Below, piece by piece: positions 7,836-13,872 of a stretch of 24,353 nucleotides of DNA. This DNA comes from JAGXTF01 sp040376005 (lineage in GTDB: Bacteria; Bacteroidota; Bacteroidia; NS11-12g; UBA955), in NCBI GenBank assembly GCA_040376005.1, contig JBEIRK010000019.1, forward strand, positions 1 to 24,353. Direction: 5' to 3'. Numbering within the stretch: position 1 is the first letter of the stretch; each line of letters begins with the position of its first letter. The notes under the pieces were generated by a model. It had not been told where the DNA came from. It did no database searches and was given only the letters and a program-made list of their open reading frames with translations. A program made the position numbers and the translations under genes.

Positions 7836-7842
7836 CGGCATC

Positions 7843-8532
7843 ATGCTCCAGTGGATTCACTATATACCCATTTTTACAACCCTATTTTGTGCCTACTTCT
7901 TTGTAATTATTTACAAGCACTGGCGCAGTAAACCTGGCGCATTGCATGTGTTTTGGTGGATGCTGGGTGTATTCTTCTTCGGTGCAGGCACCATTACTGA
8001 GAGTATCAATACGCTGTTTGGATACAGCAATCTTAATTTTCGCGCCTGGTATATATTTGGCGCCTTGTTTGGTGGTGCGCCTTTAGCACAGGGCACGGTG
8101 CATTTGCTCATGCGCAAAGGGATTGCCCATATCCTAAATCAAACATTAGTTGCCATTATATCGATTACGGCATTGTTGGTGATGTTGTCGCCTTTGCATC
8201 CAGAAAAGATGGATGGCATGCGTATGACAGGAAAAATTTTGGATTGGACCTTTATTCGATATATAACGCCTTTTATTAACGTGTATGGGTTGGTGTTTTT
8301 GGTCGGTGGGGCTGTGTATTCATCGATTAAATATGCATCAAATCCAGATTTCAAGGCGCGATTTTACGGCAATGTCCTCATCGCTTTAGGTGGTTTGTTA
8401 CCGGGTATTGGCGGTTCTTTTACCAAATTTGGGTATGTAGAGGTGCTGTATGTTACTGAGTTCATAGGCATTGCCTTGATTTACAGCGGATATCAGATTA
8501 TCAGAAACGATAATCGCCTGTCAATTGTGTAA
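7843..8532 (+). CDS. Seven-helix integral membrane protein of unknown function
   Basis: A 229-aa protein made almost entirely of hydrophobic helices. Approximate membrane segments are residues 5-25, 35-52, 66-85, 99-118, 138-160, 175-195 and 203-222, joined by short loops. Features are an early aromatic-rich HVFWWMLGVFFFGAGT helix, a conserved-looking E(S/T)INTLFGY loop and a Gly-rich GGLLPGIGGSFTKFG segment. There is no cleavable signal peptide, no kinase or enzymatic domain and no recognised family. The topology resembles free-standing 7TM sensor modules, but no signalling domain is attached, so no function is assigned. The ATG lies 7 nt after a -7 box, so the mRNA is probably leaderless. 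It is followed on the same strand by the formate-THF ligase gene, which appears to have its own promoter. Confidence 0.8.
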   Translation: MLQWIHYIPIFTTLFCAYFFVIIYKHWRSKPGALHVFWWMLGVFFFGAGTITESINTLFGYSNLNFRAWYIFGALFGGAPLAQGTVHLLMRKGIAHILNQTLVAIISITALLVMLSPLHPEKMDGMRMTGKILDWTFIRYITPFINVYGLVFLVGGAVYSSIKYASNPDFKARFYGNVLIALGGLLPGIGGSFTKFGYVEVLYVTEFIGIALIYSGYQIIRNDNRLSIV

Positions 8533-8583
8533 AAATCGGCACATTCATTTTGGGGGTTGTTGAGGGGTATTGTTGAAATTCCC

Positions 8584-8591
8584 TATTATTG
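8584..8591 (+). promoter_or_regulatory. Putative -7 box for formate-THF ligase
   Basis: TATTATTG (one mismatch to TAnnTTTG), then 6 nt (catccc), then the ATG at 8598. A GTTG at 8557-8560 lies at a plausible -33 distance. Confidence 0.4.
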
Positions 8592-8597
8592 CATCCC

Positions 8598-10265
8598 ATG
8601 TTATCAGATATAGAAATATCAAGAAATGCGAGTTTGAAGCCCATTTCTGAAATCGGATCCAAATTGGGTCTGAATCCGGATGAAATCATTCCTTATGGAA
8701 GGACAAAAGCAAAAATTCCGCTGAACTATCTGAATGCGGATAAGCTTAAGAATAGCAATCTTATTTTGGTGACTGCCATTACGCCGAATAAAGCGGGTGT
8801 GGGTAAGACAGTAACTAGCGTAGGCTTATCTTTAGGCCTAAATTATATAGGCAAACAAACCATCGTAGCATTGCGCGAGCCAAGCCTAGGCCCATGTTTC
8901 GGGATGAAGGGTGGTGCTGCGGGTGGTGGCTATGCACAAGTGTTGCCTATGGAAGATATCAACCTTCACTTTACGGGTGATTTTCATGCCATTACCTGTG
9001 CAAATAACATGATAGCTGCCCTGCTGGATAACTACCAATACAACAACAGAAATACAGACCAGGCACTGAGCCAAGTGGTTTGGCGCAGGGTGCTCGACGT
9101 AAACGACCGCAGTTTGCGCAATATTGTTTCAGGCTTGGGTGGTGCCTCTAATGGTATTCCTCAAGAAGCAGGGTTTGATATTACCCCTGCTTCTGAAATT
9201 ATGGCTTTGTTGTGCTTGTCTGAAGACTTGGAAGATCTAGAACGCAGATTAGACAGCATTGTGTTGGGCTACCGCAATGATAAATCTCCTTTTACAGTTA
9301 AGGATTTGGGAATTAGCCCAGCCATTGCAGTGCTGTTGAAAGATGCAATATTGCCAAACTTGGTGCAAACCACTGAAAATACCCCTGCGATTATCCATGG
9401 CGGTCCTTTTGCCAATATTGCACACGGTTGTAATTCTGTAATTGCCACCAAAATGGCCATGAGCTTGGCGGACTATGTGGTTACCGAAAGCGGATTTGGA
9501 AGTGATTTGGGTGCCGAGAAATTCTTGGACATCAAATGCAGAACCGCAGGTTTGGCGCCTAAATGTACCGTAATGGTGGCTTCTTGCCAGGCATTGAAAC
9601 TGCACGGTGGTGCTACGGAAAAAACCATGCGTGATCCGAATATGGATGCATTGAAGGCAGGTTTAAAAAATGCGGAAAGACACATTAAGAATATCAAAGC
9701 TTTCGGTCAAGCCTTGGTTGTGAGTATCAACAAGTATGGTTTTGACAGTGCTGAAGAAATTGATTACCTCATGAAGTGGTGCGCCGACCAAGGGGTGCGC
9801 AGCGCCGTGAATGAGTGTTTTGTAAATGGTGGCGCTGGTGCTGCTGCATTGGCACAGACTGTAGTAGATGTGGTTGAAAATACACCTTCAGGACCCATAG
9901 AGCATGCCTATGAACTTACAGACAGCATAGATCAAAAGATAGACAAAGTAGTAAAGCGTGTATATGGCGGTGATGGAGTGAAATTCTCTTCTAGAGCTGC
10001 TGGCAAGATTGCCAAATACGCGGAACGCGGATGGGATAAATTGCCTGTATGTATTGCAAAAACCCAGTATAGTTTTTCAGACGATATTGGCAAAGGCAAT
10101 ACCCCATCAGGATTTACCGTTACCGTGCAAGATATCGTTATCAATGCGGGTGCAGGATTTATTGTGGCCGTTGCGGGAGATATTATGCGTATGCCAGGTC
10201 TACCAAAAGACCCACAAGCCAATAGAATTAAGTTGGTGAATGGAGAAATTGACGGTCTGAGTTAA
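8598..10265 (+). CDS. fhs: Formate-tetrahydrofolate ligase
   Basis: This cytoplasmic enzyme makes 10-formyltetrahydrofolate from formate, THF and ATP, feeding purine synthesis and one-carbon metabolism. The length of 555 aa is full for the family. Visible signatures are the P-loop region TPNKAGVGKTVTSVGLSLGL near residue 65, the EPSLGPCFGMKGGAAGGGYA segment followed by the QVLPMEDINLHFTGDFHAI signature, and C-terminal GFTVTVQDIVINAGAGF and MPGLPKDPQA. The P-loop is AGVGKTVT rather than the common AGEGKTTT, which still has the GKT lysine. I prefer ATG 8598 to the in-frame TTG at 8589 because 8589 overlaps the -7 box. A palindromic terminator follows the stop, and the gene stands alone. Confidence 0.97.
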   Translation: MLSDIEISRNASLKPISEIGSKLGLNPDEIIPYGRTKAKIPLNYLNADKLKNSNLILVTAITPNKAGVGKTVTSVGLSLGLNYIGKQTIVALREPSLGPCFGMKGGAAGGGYAQVLPMEDINLHFTGDFHAITCANNMIAALLDNYQYNNRNTDQALSQVVWRRVLDVNDRSLRNIVSGLGGASNGIPQEAGFDITPASEIMALLCLSEDLEDLERRLDSIVLGYRNDKSPFTVKDLGISPAIAVLLKDAILPNLVQTTENTPAIIHGGPFANIAHGCNSVIATKMAMSLADYVVTESGFGSDLGAEKFLDIKCRTAGLAPKCTVMVASCQALKLHGGATEKTMRDPNMDALKAGLKNAERHIKNIKAFGQALVVSINKYGFDSAEEIDYLMKWCADQGVRSAVNECFVNGGAGAAALAQTVVDVVENTPSGPIEHAYELTDSIDQKIDKVVKRVYGGDGVKFSSRAAGKIAKYAERGWDKLPVCIAKTQYSFSDDIGKGNTPSGFTVTVQDIVINAGAGFIVAVAGDIMRMPGLPKDPQANRIKLVNGEIDGLS

Positions 10266-10280
10266 TTCTATTGAAATAAC

Positions 10281-10308
10281 GAAAAAAGGGGCATATGCCC
10301 CTTTTTTT
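10281..10308. terminator. Bidirectional intrinsic terminator
   Basis: The perfect palindrome GGGGCATATGCCCC (10288-10301) is flanked by six As (10282-10287) on the left and seven Ts (10302-10308) on the right. It therefore works on both strands, ending fhs (+) and the convergent DUF3817 gene (-). Confidence 0.88.
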
Positions 10309-10352
10309 ATGTCTTACACTGCACACCTGTTGCAGGCAAGCGTAGGTTTTAT

Positions 10353-10640
10353 CTATTTGAGTTTGTGCAAAAAGAAAGTTCCAAAAGGTACGAAGGAAAG
10401 CAGAAAAGCAATGAAGCATTTCTTTATTGACCAGCGGGCTTCGTCAAACATGCGGTAGAGCATAAAAGCGAAGGCAACGAATAATACGCCGTGCAACATA
10501 CCTACAATTGTCACCGCCTTGGGCATGTCCATCATATATTTTAATGGCATGGCAATTCCCAGCAATACCAAAAAAGAAATGCCTTCGAGATGGCCGATGA
10601 GGTGGGTCTGTTTTGTGAGTTTGGCAAGTCGGGTTTCCAT
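10353..10640 (-). CDS. DUF3817 family integral membrane protein
   Basis: A 95-aa membrane protein with three or four hydrophobic segments. The family hallmarks are present: HLIGHLEGISFLVLLGIAMP, where the EG in the first helix is typical, PLKYMMDMPKAV, and VGMLHGVLFVAFAFMLY with its conserved G-x-x-H-G, ending in LSFVPFGTFFLHKLK. The function of the family is unknown. An in-frame ATG at 10688 would add 16 residues with a charged and Cys-containing stretch unlike the family. The ATG at 10640 is preferred because the family begins there and a TTTCTTTG -7-like box lies 4 nt upstream (10645-10652). It converges on fhs and shares its bidirectional terminator. Confidence 0.85.
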   Translation of the reverse strand: METRLAKLTKQTHLIGHLEGISFLVLLGIAMPLKYMMDMPKAVTIVGMLHGVLFVAFAFMLYRMFDEARWSIKKCFIAFLLSFVPFGTFFLHKLK

Positions 10641-10840
10641 GTTGCAAAGAAACAAAGTGCAGGCTTTAGATGTTTTATAGTTTCTCATTTTAATCGAAAA
10701 CCCTTAGAATTAGAAAAAAGGTCAGTGGAGGAGGAAAATAGACTAAGTTTAATAGATTGAATATCAATATATTAAATAAGGGTAGTTAAAAAATTACAAA
10801 AATCTTTAATTTGTTTACACAACTTATGTTTAAACAAATG

Positions 10841-10848
10841 TATATTTG
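10841..10848 (+). promoter_or_regulatory. -7 box for the YceI-like lipoprotein gene
   Basis: TATATTTG is a perfect TAnnTTTG match, 10 nt upstream of the ATG at 10859. A TTTG at 10810-10813 lies 27 nt upstream, which is longer than usual, so the -33 is uncertain. Confidence 0.65.
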
Positions 10849-10858
10849 CAGCATAAAC

Positions 10859-11530
10859 ATGAAAAAAATAGTATTGTACACAGGCATATTGGCGGCGGCA
10901 GTGGCCATGGCCTCATGCGGCGGCGGCGCTACAGAAGCGGGTGCGGCAGACTCAGCTGCAAAAGCTGGTGAAGGCGCAGTAAACTACAAAGTAGATGCAG
11001 CGAAAAGCACCTTGACATGGTTTGGATCTAAGGCGGTAGGTGCAGGACAGCACTCAGGTACCGTGGCGCTTACAGAAGGTACCTTGCATGTAGAAGGTGG
11101 AAACTTAACTGCAGGTAGTTTTGTAATCGATATGAAGAGTTTGGCTACCACCGACCAACTTGATGCGGAGAGCAAAGGCATGTTGGAAGGCCATTTGAAG
11201 GCGGATGATTTTTTCAACGTTGAAAAATTCCCAACTGCAAAATTTGAAATTTCTAAAGTTGAGGCGAAAGCTTCAGGCGAGTTCAGCCATGAAATTACAG
11301 GTAACTTAACCATCAGAGATTCTGTTCGCAGCGTTACTTTCCCTGCCAAAGTGGATATCAACGAAGCGGGTTTGGTTGCAAAGGGTAGTGTGATTATCAA
11401 TCGTTTGGATTGGGGAATCAACTACGACAAAGAAAAAATGAGCTTGTCTGAAGCTGCGCAACAAACCGCGAAAAACGGTATTGTAAGCAAAGAAATTAAG
11501 CTTGAAATGAACATCGTAGCTGTTCAATAA
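10859..11530 (+). CDS. YceI-family lipoprotein (lipid-binding lipocalin-like fold)
   Basis: A 223-aa lipoprotein. The signal peptide MKKIVLYTGILAAAVAMASC ends in a lipobox with Cys20, followed by an Ala/Gly-rich linker. Residues about 50-223 form a YceI domain: YKVDAAKSTLTWFGSKAVG, HSGTVALTEGTLHVEGGNLT, GSFVIDMKSLATTDQ, LEGHLKADDFFNVEKFPTAK, EITGNLTIRDSVRSVTFPA and NRLDWGINYD. Members bind isoprenoid or other amphiphilic lipids in a beta-barrel, and the lipid anchor places this one in the periplasm or outer membrane. A frame extension back to a TTG at 10811 is rejected because the promoter box at 10841 would lie inside it. It stands alone, followed by a strong terminator. The ligand is unknown. 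Confidence 0.93.
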   Translation: MKKIVLYTGILAAAVAMASCGGGATEAGAADSAAKAGEGAVNYKVDAAKSTLTWFGSKAVGAGQHSGTVALTEGTLHVEGGNLTAGSFVIDMKSLATTDQLDAESKGMLEGHLKADDFFNVEKFPTAKFEISKVEAKASGEFSHEITGNLTIRDSVRSVTFPAKVDINEAGLVAKGSVIINRLDWGINYDKEKMSLSEAAQQTAKNGIVSKEIKLEMNIVAVQ

Positions 11531-11552
11531 CCTTATTGTTACTTTCTGATAG

Positions 11553-11586
11553 AAGCGGGTGTGGCAAGGCCACATCCGCTTTTTTA
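11553..11586 (+). terminator. Intrinsic terminator of the YceI-like gene
   Basis: AAGCGGGTGTGGC (11553-11565) pairs with GCCACATCCGCTT (11569-11581) in a 13-bp stem with one wobble and a 3-nt loop, followed by a T-run (11580-11586). It overlaps the last codons of the convergent beta-lactamase gene. That strand has no T-tract, so it acts on the + strand. Confidence 0.88.
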
Positions 11587-12432
11587 TTCCTTAATAAAGC
11601 CTTGTATGCGGAAACATTCCAAGGCGATTTCTTTTCGCACGGTAGCTAGATTACGCGCTTCAATATCAGGTTTGGGCGTTACTTGTAATGCTACATAATA
11701 GTGCTTTCGGCCTTTTTCTAGTATCCCCACATACCACAAATAGTCTATACTGTCCTGGGTACACCAACCTGTTTTTCCCCGCAATTCAAATTCACTCGTA
11801 CTGTCTGAAAGCATAACCCGCAGCAGGGTGTTGCGGCTTTCGGACTTCACAGGCAACTGCTTCTCTTGCACTTGCTGCAGGAATTGGATTTGTTGAAAGC
11901 AAGAAATTTTAGACTTTCCTGTAAGCCAAAATTGGTCAATTTCGCTGCTGTCAAAATCCATATTGCCATATTGAAAGGCTTCGAGCCAAGTTTGCATATT
12001 GTCATACCCTATTTTTCTCGCCAGCTGCTGATAGCAAGGCAGACAACTAAAGCGGAAAGCATCTCTCAGCGGTAAATCTTGGTTCCAGTTTTCATTCCAC
12101 CTGCTCACGCCATCCCATTGAAAGACGTCGTCTTCAGACCGCAGCAATCCCAATTCAAGTCCGATAAGGGTGTTGGGGATTTTAAACGTAGATGCGGGTG
12201 AAAAGCCCATAGAAGCATAGTCAAAGTTATTTGAGAATGTCTGTTCTGATTGGGGGTCGAAAATGAGTACAGTGCCAGAAACTTTAGCACTGTCGAGTAC
12301 CACCTGGTAGGCTTGATTTTGCACACGCGTGCAGGTTTCGGGATTCGGTGGATTTTTCTTACCAAGGACTGCGCAGGCAGAAAAACTCAGTGAGAAGGCT
12401 AGGGTGCTAAGGGCAATGCGTATGGGAAACAT
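11584..12432 (-). CDS. Class D (OXA-type) serine beta-lactamase
   Basis: A 282-aa exported enzyme expected to hydrolyse beta-lactams. An N-terminal hydrophobic signal ends near SFSAC (Cys20), an imperfect lipobox, so it may be lipid-anchored. The class D motifs are in order: Ser81-Thr-Phe-Lys84 (PASTFKIPNTLIGLE; the Lys is normally carboxylated), Ser129-Cys-Leu131 in place of the usual S-x-V, Tyr155-Gly-Asn157, Trp169 in DQFWL, and Lys220-Thr-Gly222 in RGKTGWC. WDGVSRWNENWNQDLPL and YQQLARKIGYDNM also match OXA enzymes. BlaR1-type sensors share the fold, but no membrane sensor or protease part is present. Its promoter has a 7-nt gap to the ATG. No mobile element or regulator flanks it, so it appears to be a resident chromosomal gene. 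Its substrate range cannot be predicted. Confidence 0.9.
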   Translation of the reverse strand: MFPIRIALSTLAFSLSFSACAVLGKKNPPNPETCTRVQNQAYQVVLDSAKVSGTVLIFDPQSEQTFSNNFDYASMGFSPASTFKIPNTLIGLELGLLRSEDDVFQWDGVSRWNENWNQDLPLRDAFRFSCLPCYQQLARKIGYDNMQTWLEAFQYGNMDFDSSEIDQFWLTGKSKISCFQQIQFLQQVQEKQLPVKSESRNTLLRVMLSDSTSEFELRGKTGWCTQDSIDYLWYVGILEKGRKHYYVALQVTPKPDIEARNLATVRKEIALECFRIQGFIKE

Positions 12433-12439
12433 AAGGGCG

Positions 12440-12447
12440 TAAATTTA
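12440..12447 (-). promoter_or_regulatory. -7-like box for the beta-lactamase gene
   Basis: The minus strand reads TAAATTTA (last base differs from TAnnTTTG), then 7 nt (cgccctt), then the ATG at 12432. The polA gene has the same box and the same 7-nt spacing. Confidence 0.45.
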
Positions 12448-12499
12448 GTATAAAGCCCCTTCCTTTTGAGCAGGGAGCAGTACGTCTTATTATTCGGTG

Positions 12500-12610
12500 C
12501 TAAGAATCGCTGTTTTTCTTGTCTTTGACCGTAACAATGAGCACAATGCCAATAAGCAATCCTAGGGGAATAATAATGAGAAATGGGGGTATGTTATAGA
12601 GGATTTCCAT
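12500..12610 (-). CDS. Predicted 36-aa single-pass membrane peptide
   Basis: A short frame with ATG at 12608-12610 and TAG at 12500-12502. It encodes a short N-terminus (MEILYNIPP), one strongly hydrophobic helix of about 18 residues (FLIIIPLGLLIGIVLIVT) and a polar, basic tail (KDKKNSDS). This helix-plus-charged-tail layout is typical of real small membrane proteins. Upstream on the same strand is a -7-like TTACTTTG (about 12627-12634). It lies between the beta-lactamase gene and the LytTR regulator, in the same direction as both. I recognise no family. It could be a chance frame, but composition and context favour a gene. Confidence 0.5.
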   Translation of the reverse strand: MEILYNIPPFLIIIPLGLLIGIVLIVTVKDKKNSDS

Positions 12611-12753
12611 GGGCTATGGTGTAATTAAGAGGTTCAAAGTAAAAGTGGGCTTTGGTAATTTAAAAAAGCTGCTGCAGAATAGTATACAGCGTGGTAAAAT
12701 TTTATATGACAGGGTTTTTTATTGATTTATTACCTGTTGTATTTCTGATGTAT

Positions 12754-12782
12754 AAAAAAGGGGGATGACATTGCCATCCCCC
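12754..12782 (-). terminator. Strong intrinsic terminator, minus strand
   Basis: On the minus strand GGGGGATG (12775-12782) pairs with CATCCCCC (12760-12767) in a perfect 8-bp stem with a 7-nt loop, followed by six Ts (12754-12759). The + strand has no T-run after the stem, so it acts only leftward. It ends the candidate small RNA and/or the LytTR transcript, about 200 nt after that gene's stop codon. Confidence 0.9.
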
Positions 12783-12858
12783 ATGGGTAAGATCTAAGCC
12801 GCTACATACGGTCTATGTTTAGACAGTTGCGCCACTCTAAAGATTCTCTCACAACTGT
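12754..12858 (-). ncRNA. Candidate structured small RNA of about 105 nt
   Basis: Read on the minus strand there are three consecutive hairpins. ACAGTTG (12852-12858) pairs with CAACTGT (12823-12829) around a 22-nt loop. ACATA/TATGT (12804-12818 region) forms a small hairpin with a GACCG loop, extended by CTAA/TTAG. The last is the terminator at 12754-12782. A -7-like TTACTTTC (12864-12871) ends 5 nt before the first stem, so the predicted RNA 5' end coincides with the start of the helix. No ORF of note lies inside. Alternatively it is the structured 3' UTR of the LytTR mRNA. It does not fold as a tRNA, and I recognise no Rfam family by eye. Confidence 0.5.
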
Positions 12859-12980
12859 AATGCGAAAGTAACAGAAGTCATATTTCCGAAAAGCGGAAAC
12901 TAAGTGGCAGTAACTAAATAGTTGATGAAATGGAAGAATACTTTATGAACCGCAACAAGGAGGCAAGTGTTTTGGTTCAC

Positions 12981-13724
12981 TTATAGACTATGGCTTTGCA
13001 AATCGTTGAGTATTTGCATCAGTTTGTTTTTGCTGGCGCGCGAAACTTCGAGTCTTGAGTTGTCTTTGAGAATCACGGTGCCTTCCCCTTCTTCCTTTAC
13101 AATCTCTTTAATATTTTGTATATTGACAATGAGGCTGCGGTTTAAATAGGCAAAGTTCTTCTTGTTCTCCAGCAAATCGCGATAATAACCCAAGGGTTTG
13201 CTGCTGCTTATGTGTTTATCCCCTGAGATAAAGATTTGGGTGTAAGCCCCATCAGCGGTGAAGTGCAAGATAGAATCGAGCTCAAGTAAGTAGGCTTTAT
13301 CATGTCTATTAACCACAATTCTATCAAAACTCACAATACTATTGAGGGCTTGTTCATGTTCTAGATGTTGTTTAAAGTGGGTCACAATCTGTTGCATAGA
13401 ATCCATAGACACAGGTTTTTCGATAAAGTCGAGTATGCCTTTATGCATGGCTGCGACTGCTTTGCGCGGGTCATCGCTGATAACCACAGTTTTGTCTGCG
13501 TATTTCTCCGGCACCAAATGCAGGATATCCTTTTCGGGGTGGTTGGGAAAGTCGATATCCATGATAATGAGATCTAAGTTTAGGTGGTAAATCAGTTCAA
13601 TGGTTTCCTCTGGATTGTCCATATTGGCAATCACCGCAATGTCTTTAAAATGGGTTTTAATCAATTCAGTCACCTTGTGAGAGACTTCTGGGATGGCGCC
13701 TATGTAGGCTGCATGGATAGGCAT
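12981..13724 (-). CDS. LytTR-family DNA-binding response regulator with atypical receiver
   Basis: A 247-aa transcription regulator. Residues 1-120 have a receiver fold: the phosphoacceptor-like Asp56 in LDLIIMDIDFP, Ser83 in TVVISDDP where Thr/Ser is expected, and Lys103 in DFIEKPV. However, beta-1 reads HAAYIGAIPEV and lacks the acidic pair that binds Mg2+ in normal receivers. Residues about 142-242 are a LytTR DNA-binding domain: ILHFTADGAYTQIFISG, YRDLLENKKNFAYLNRSLIV, NIQNIKEIV and LEVSRASKNKLMQIL. The start is the ATG at 13724: a perfect -7 box, TATCTTTG (13734-13741), lies 9 nt upstream and would fall inside the longer frame from 13763. No sensor kinase is adjacent. Target genes are unknown. 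Confidence 0.9.
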   Translation of the reverse strand: MPIHAAYIGAIPEVSHKVTELIKTHFKDIAVIANMDNPEETIELIYHLNLDLIIMDIDFPNHPEKDILHLVPEKYADKTVVISDDPRKAVAAMHKGILDFIEKPVSMDSMQQIVTHFKQHLEHEQALNSIVSFDRIVVNRHDKAYLLELDSILHFTADGAYTQIFISGDKHISSSKPLGYYRDLLENKKNFAYLNRSLIVNIQNIKEIVKEEGEGTVILKDNSRLEVSRASKNKLMQILNDLQSHSL

Positions 13725-13733
13725 AAGTAATTT

Positions 13734-13741
13734 CAAAGATA
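13734..13741 (-). promoter_or_regulatory. -7 box for the LytTR regulator
   Basis: The minus strand reads TATCTTTG, a perfect TAnnTTTG. A TTG lies 19 nt upstream at a proper -33 spacing. It is 9 nt before the ATG at 13724 and decides that start codon. Confidence 0.7.
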
Positions 13742-13857
13742 CTTCTTGGCATCTCAAATGCAATTTTGAATACCCCGTGGCTCACGGTGTTTCTTGTAGG
13801 GCTGTGTTTTTTGTATGAATATTCGCGATTAACCGCAAACTCGGCATAGAAAATAAG

Positions 13858-13865
13858 TAAATTTA
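13858..13865 (+). promoter_or_regulatory. -7-like box for polA
   Basis: TAAATTTA, then 7 nt (caccccta region up to 13872), then the ATG at 13873. Identical to the beta-lactamase box and spacing. No clear -33 element. Confidence 0.45.
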
Positions 13866-13872
13866 CACCCTA

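Larger units (their letters stand above)
7544..7842. other. ORF-free, hairpin-rich intergenic stretch after ffs
   Basis: About 300 nt with no credible coding frame on either strand. It contains an inverted repeat TTGTATT/AATACAA (7572-7578 with 7593-7599) and two hairpins each followed by a T-run (7616-7651 and 7757-7800, listed separately). The final bases hold the promoter of the membrane-protein gene at 7843. A small RNA could lie here, but I find no convincing promoter for one. Confidence 0.5.
12611..12980. other. Intergenic region around the candidate small RNA
   Basis: 370 nt without a protein gene. The part at 12754-12858 holds a candidate small RNA and terminator on the minus strand (listed separately). 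In 12611-12753 I see only the probable promoter of the 36-aa peptide gene and a weak ACAGG/CCTGT inverted repeat. In 12859-12980 (the 3' side of the LytTR gene) I see only the presumed small-RNA promoter box GAAAGTAA (minus TTACTTTC, 12864-12871). Confidence 0.5.

Noticed and set aside
10641..10688. 16-codon N-terminal extension of the DUF3817 protein
   Set aside because: The family begins near METRLAKL, and the extension overlaps a TTTCTTTG promoter-like box.
12790..12860. tRNA-like appearance (short stems, small loops) beside the 12754 terminator
   Set aside because: There is no T-loop GTTCGA-type sequence, no acceptor/CCA end and no cloverleaf; treated as a small-RNA candidate instead.
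13725..13763. Upstream 13-codon extension of the LytTR regulator
   Set aside because: It would place the perfect -7 box (13734-13741) inside the coding region and precedes the first beta strand of the receiver.
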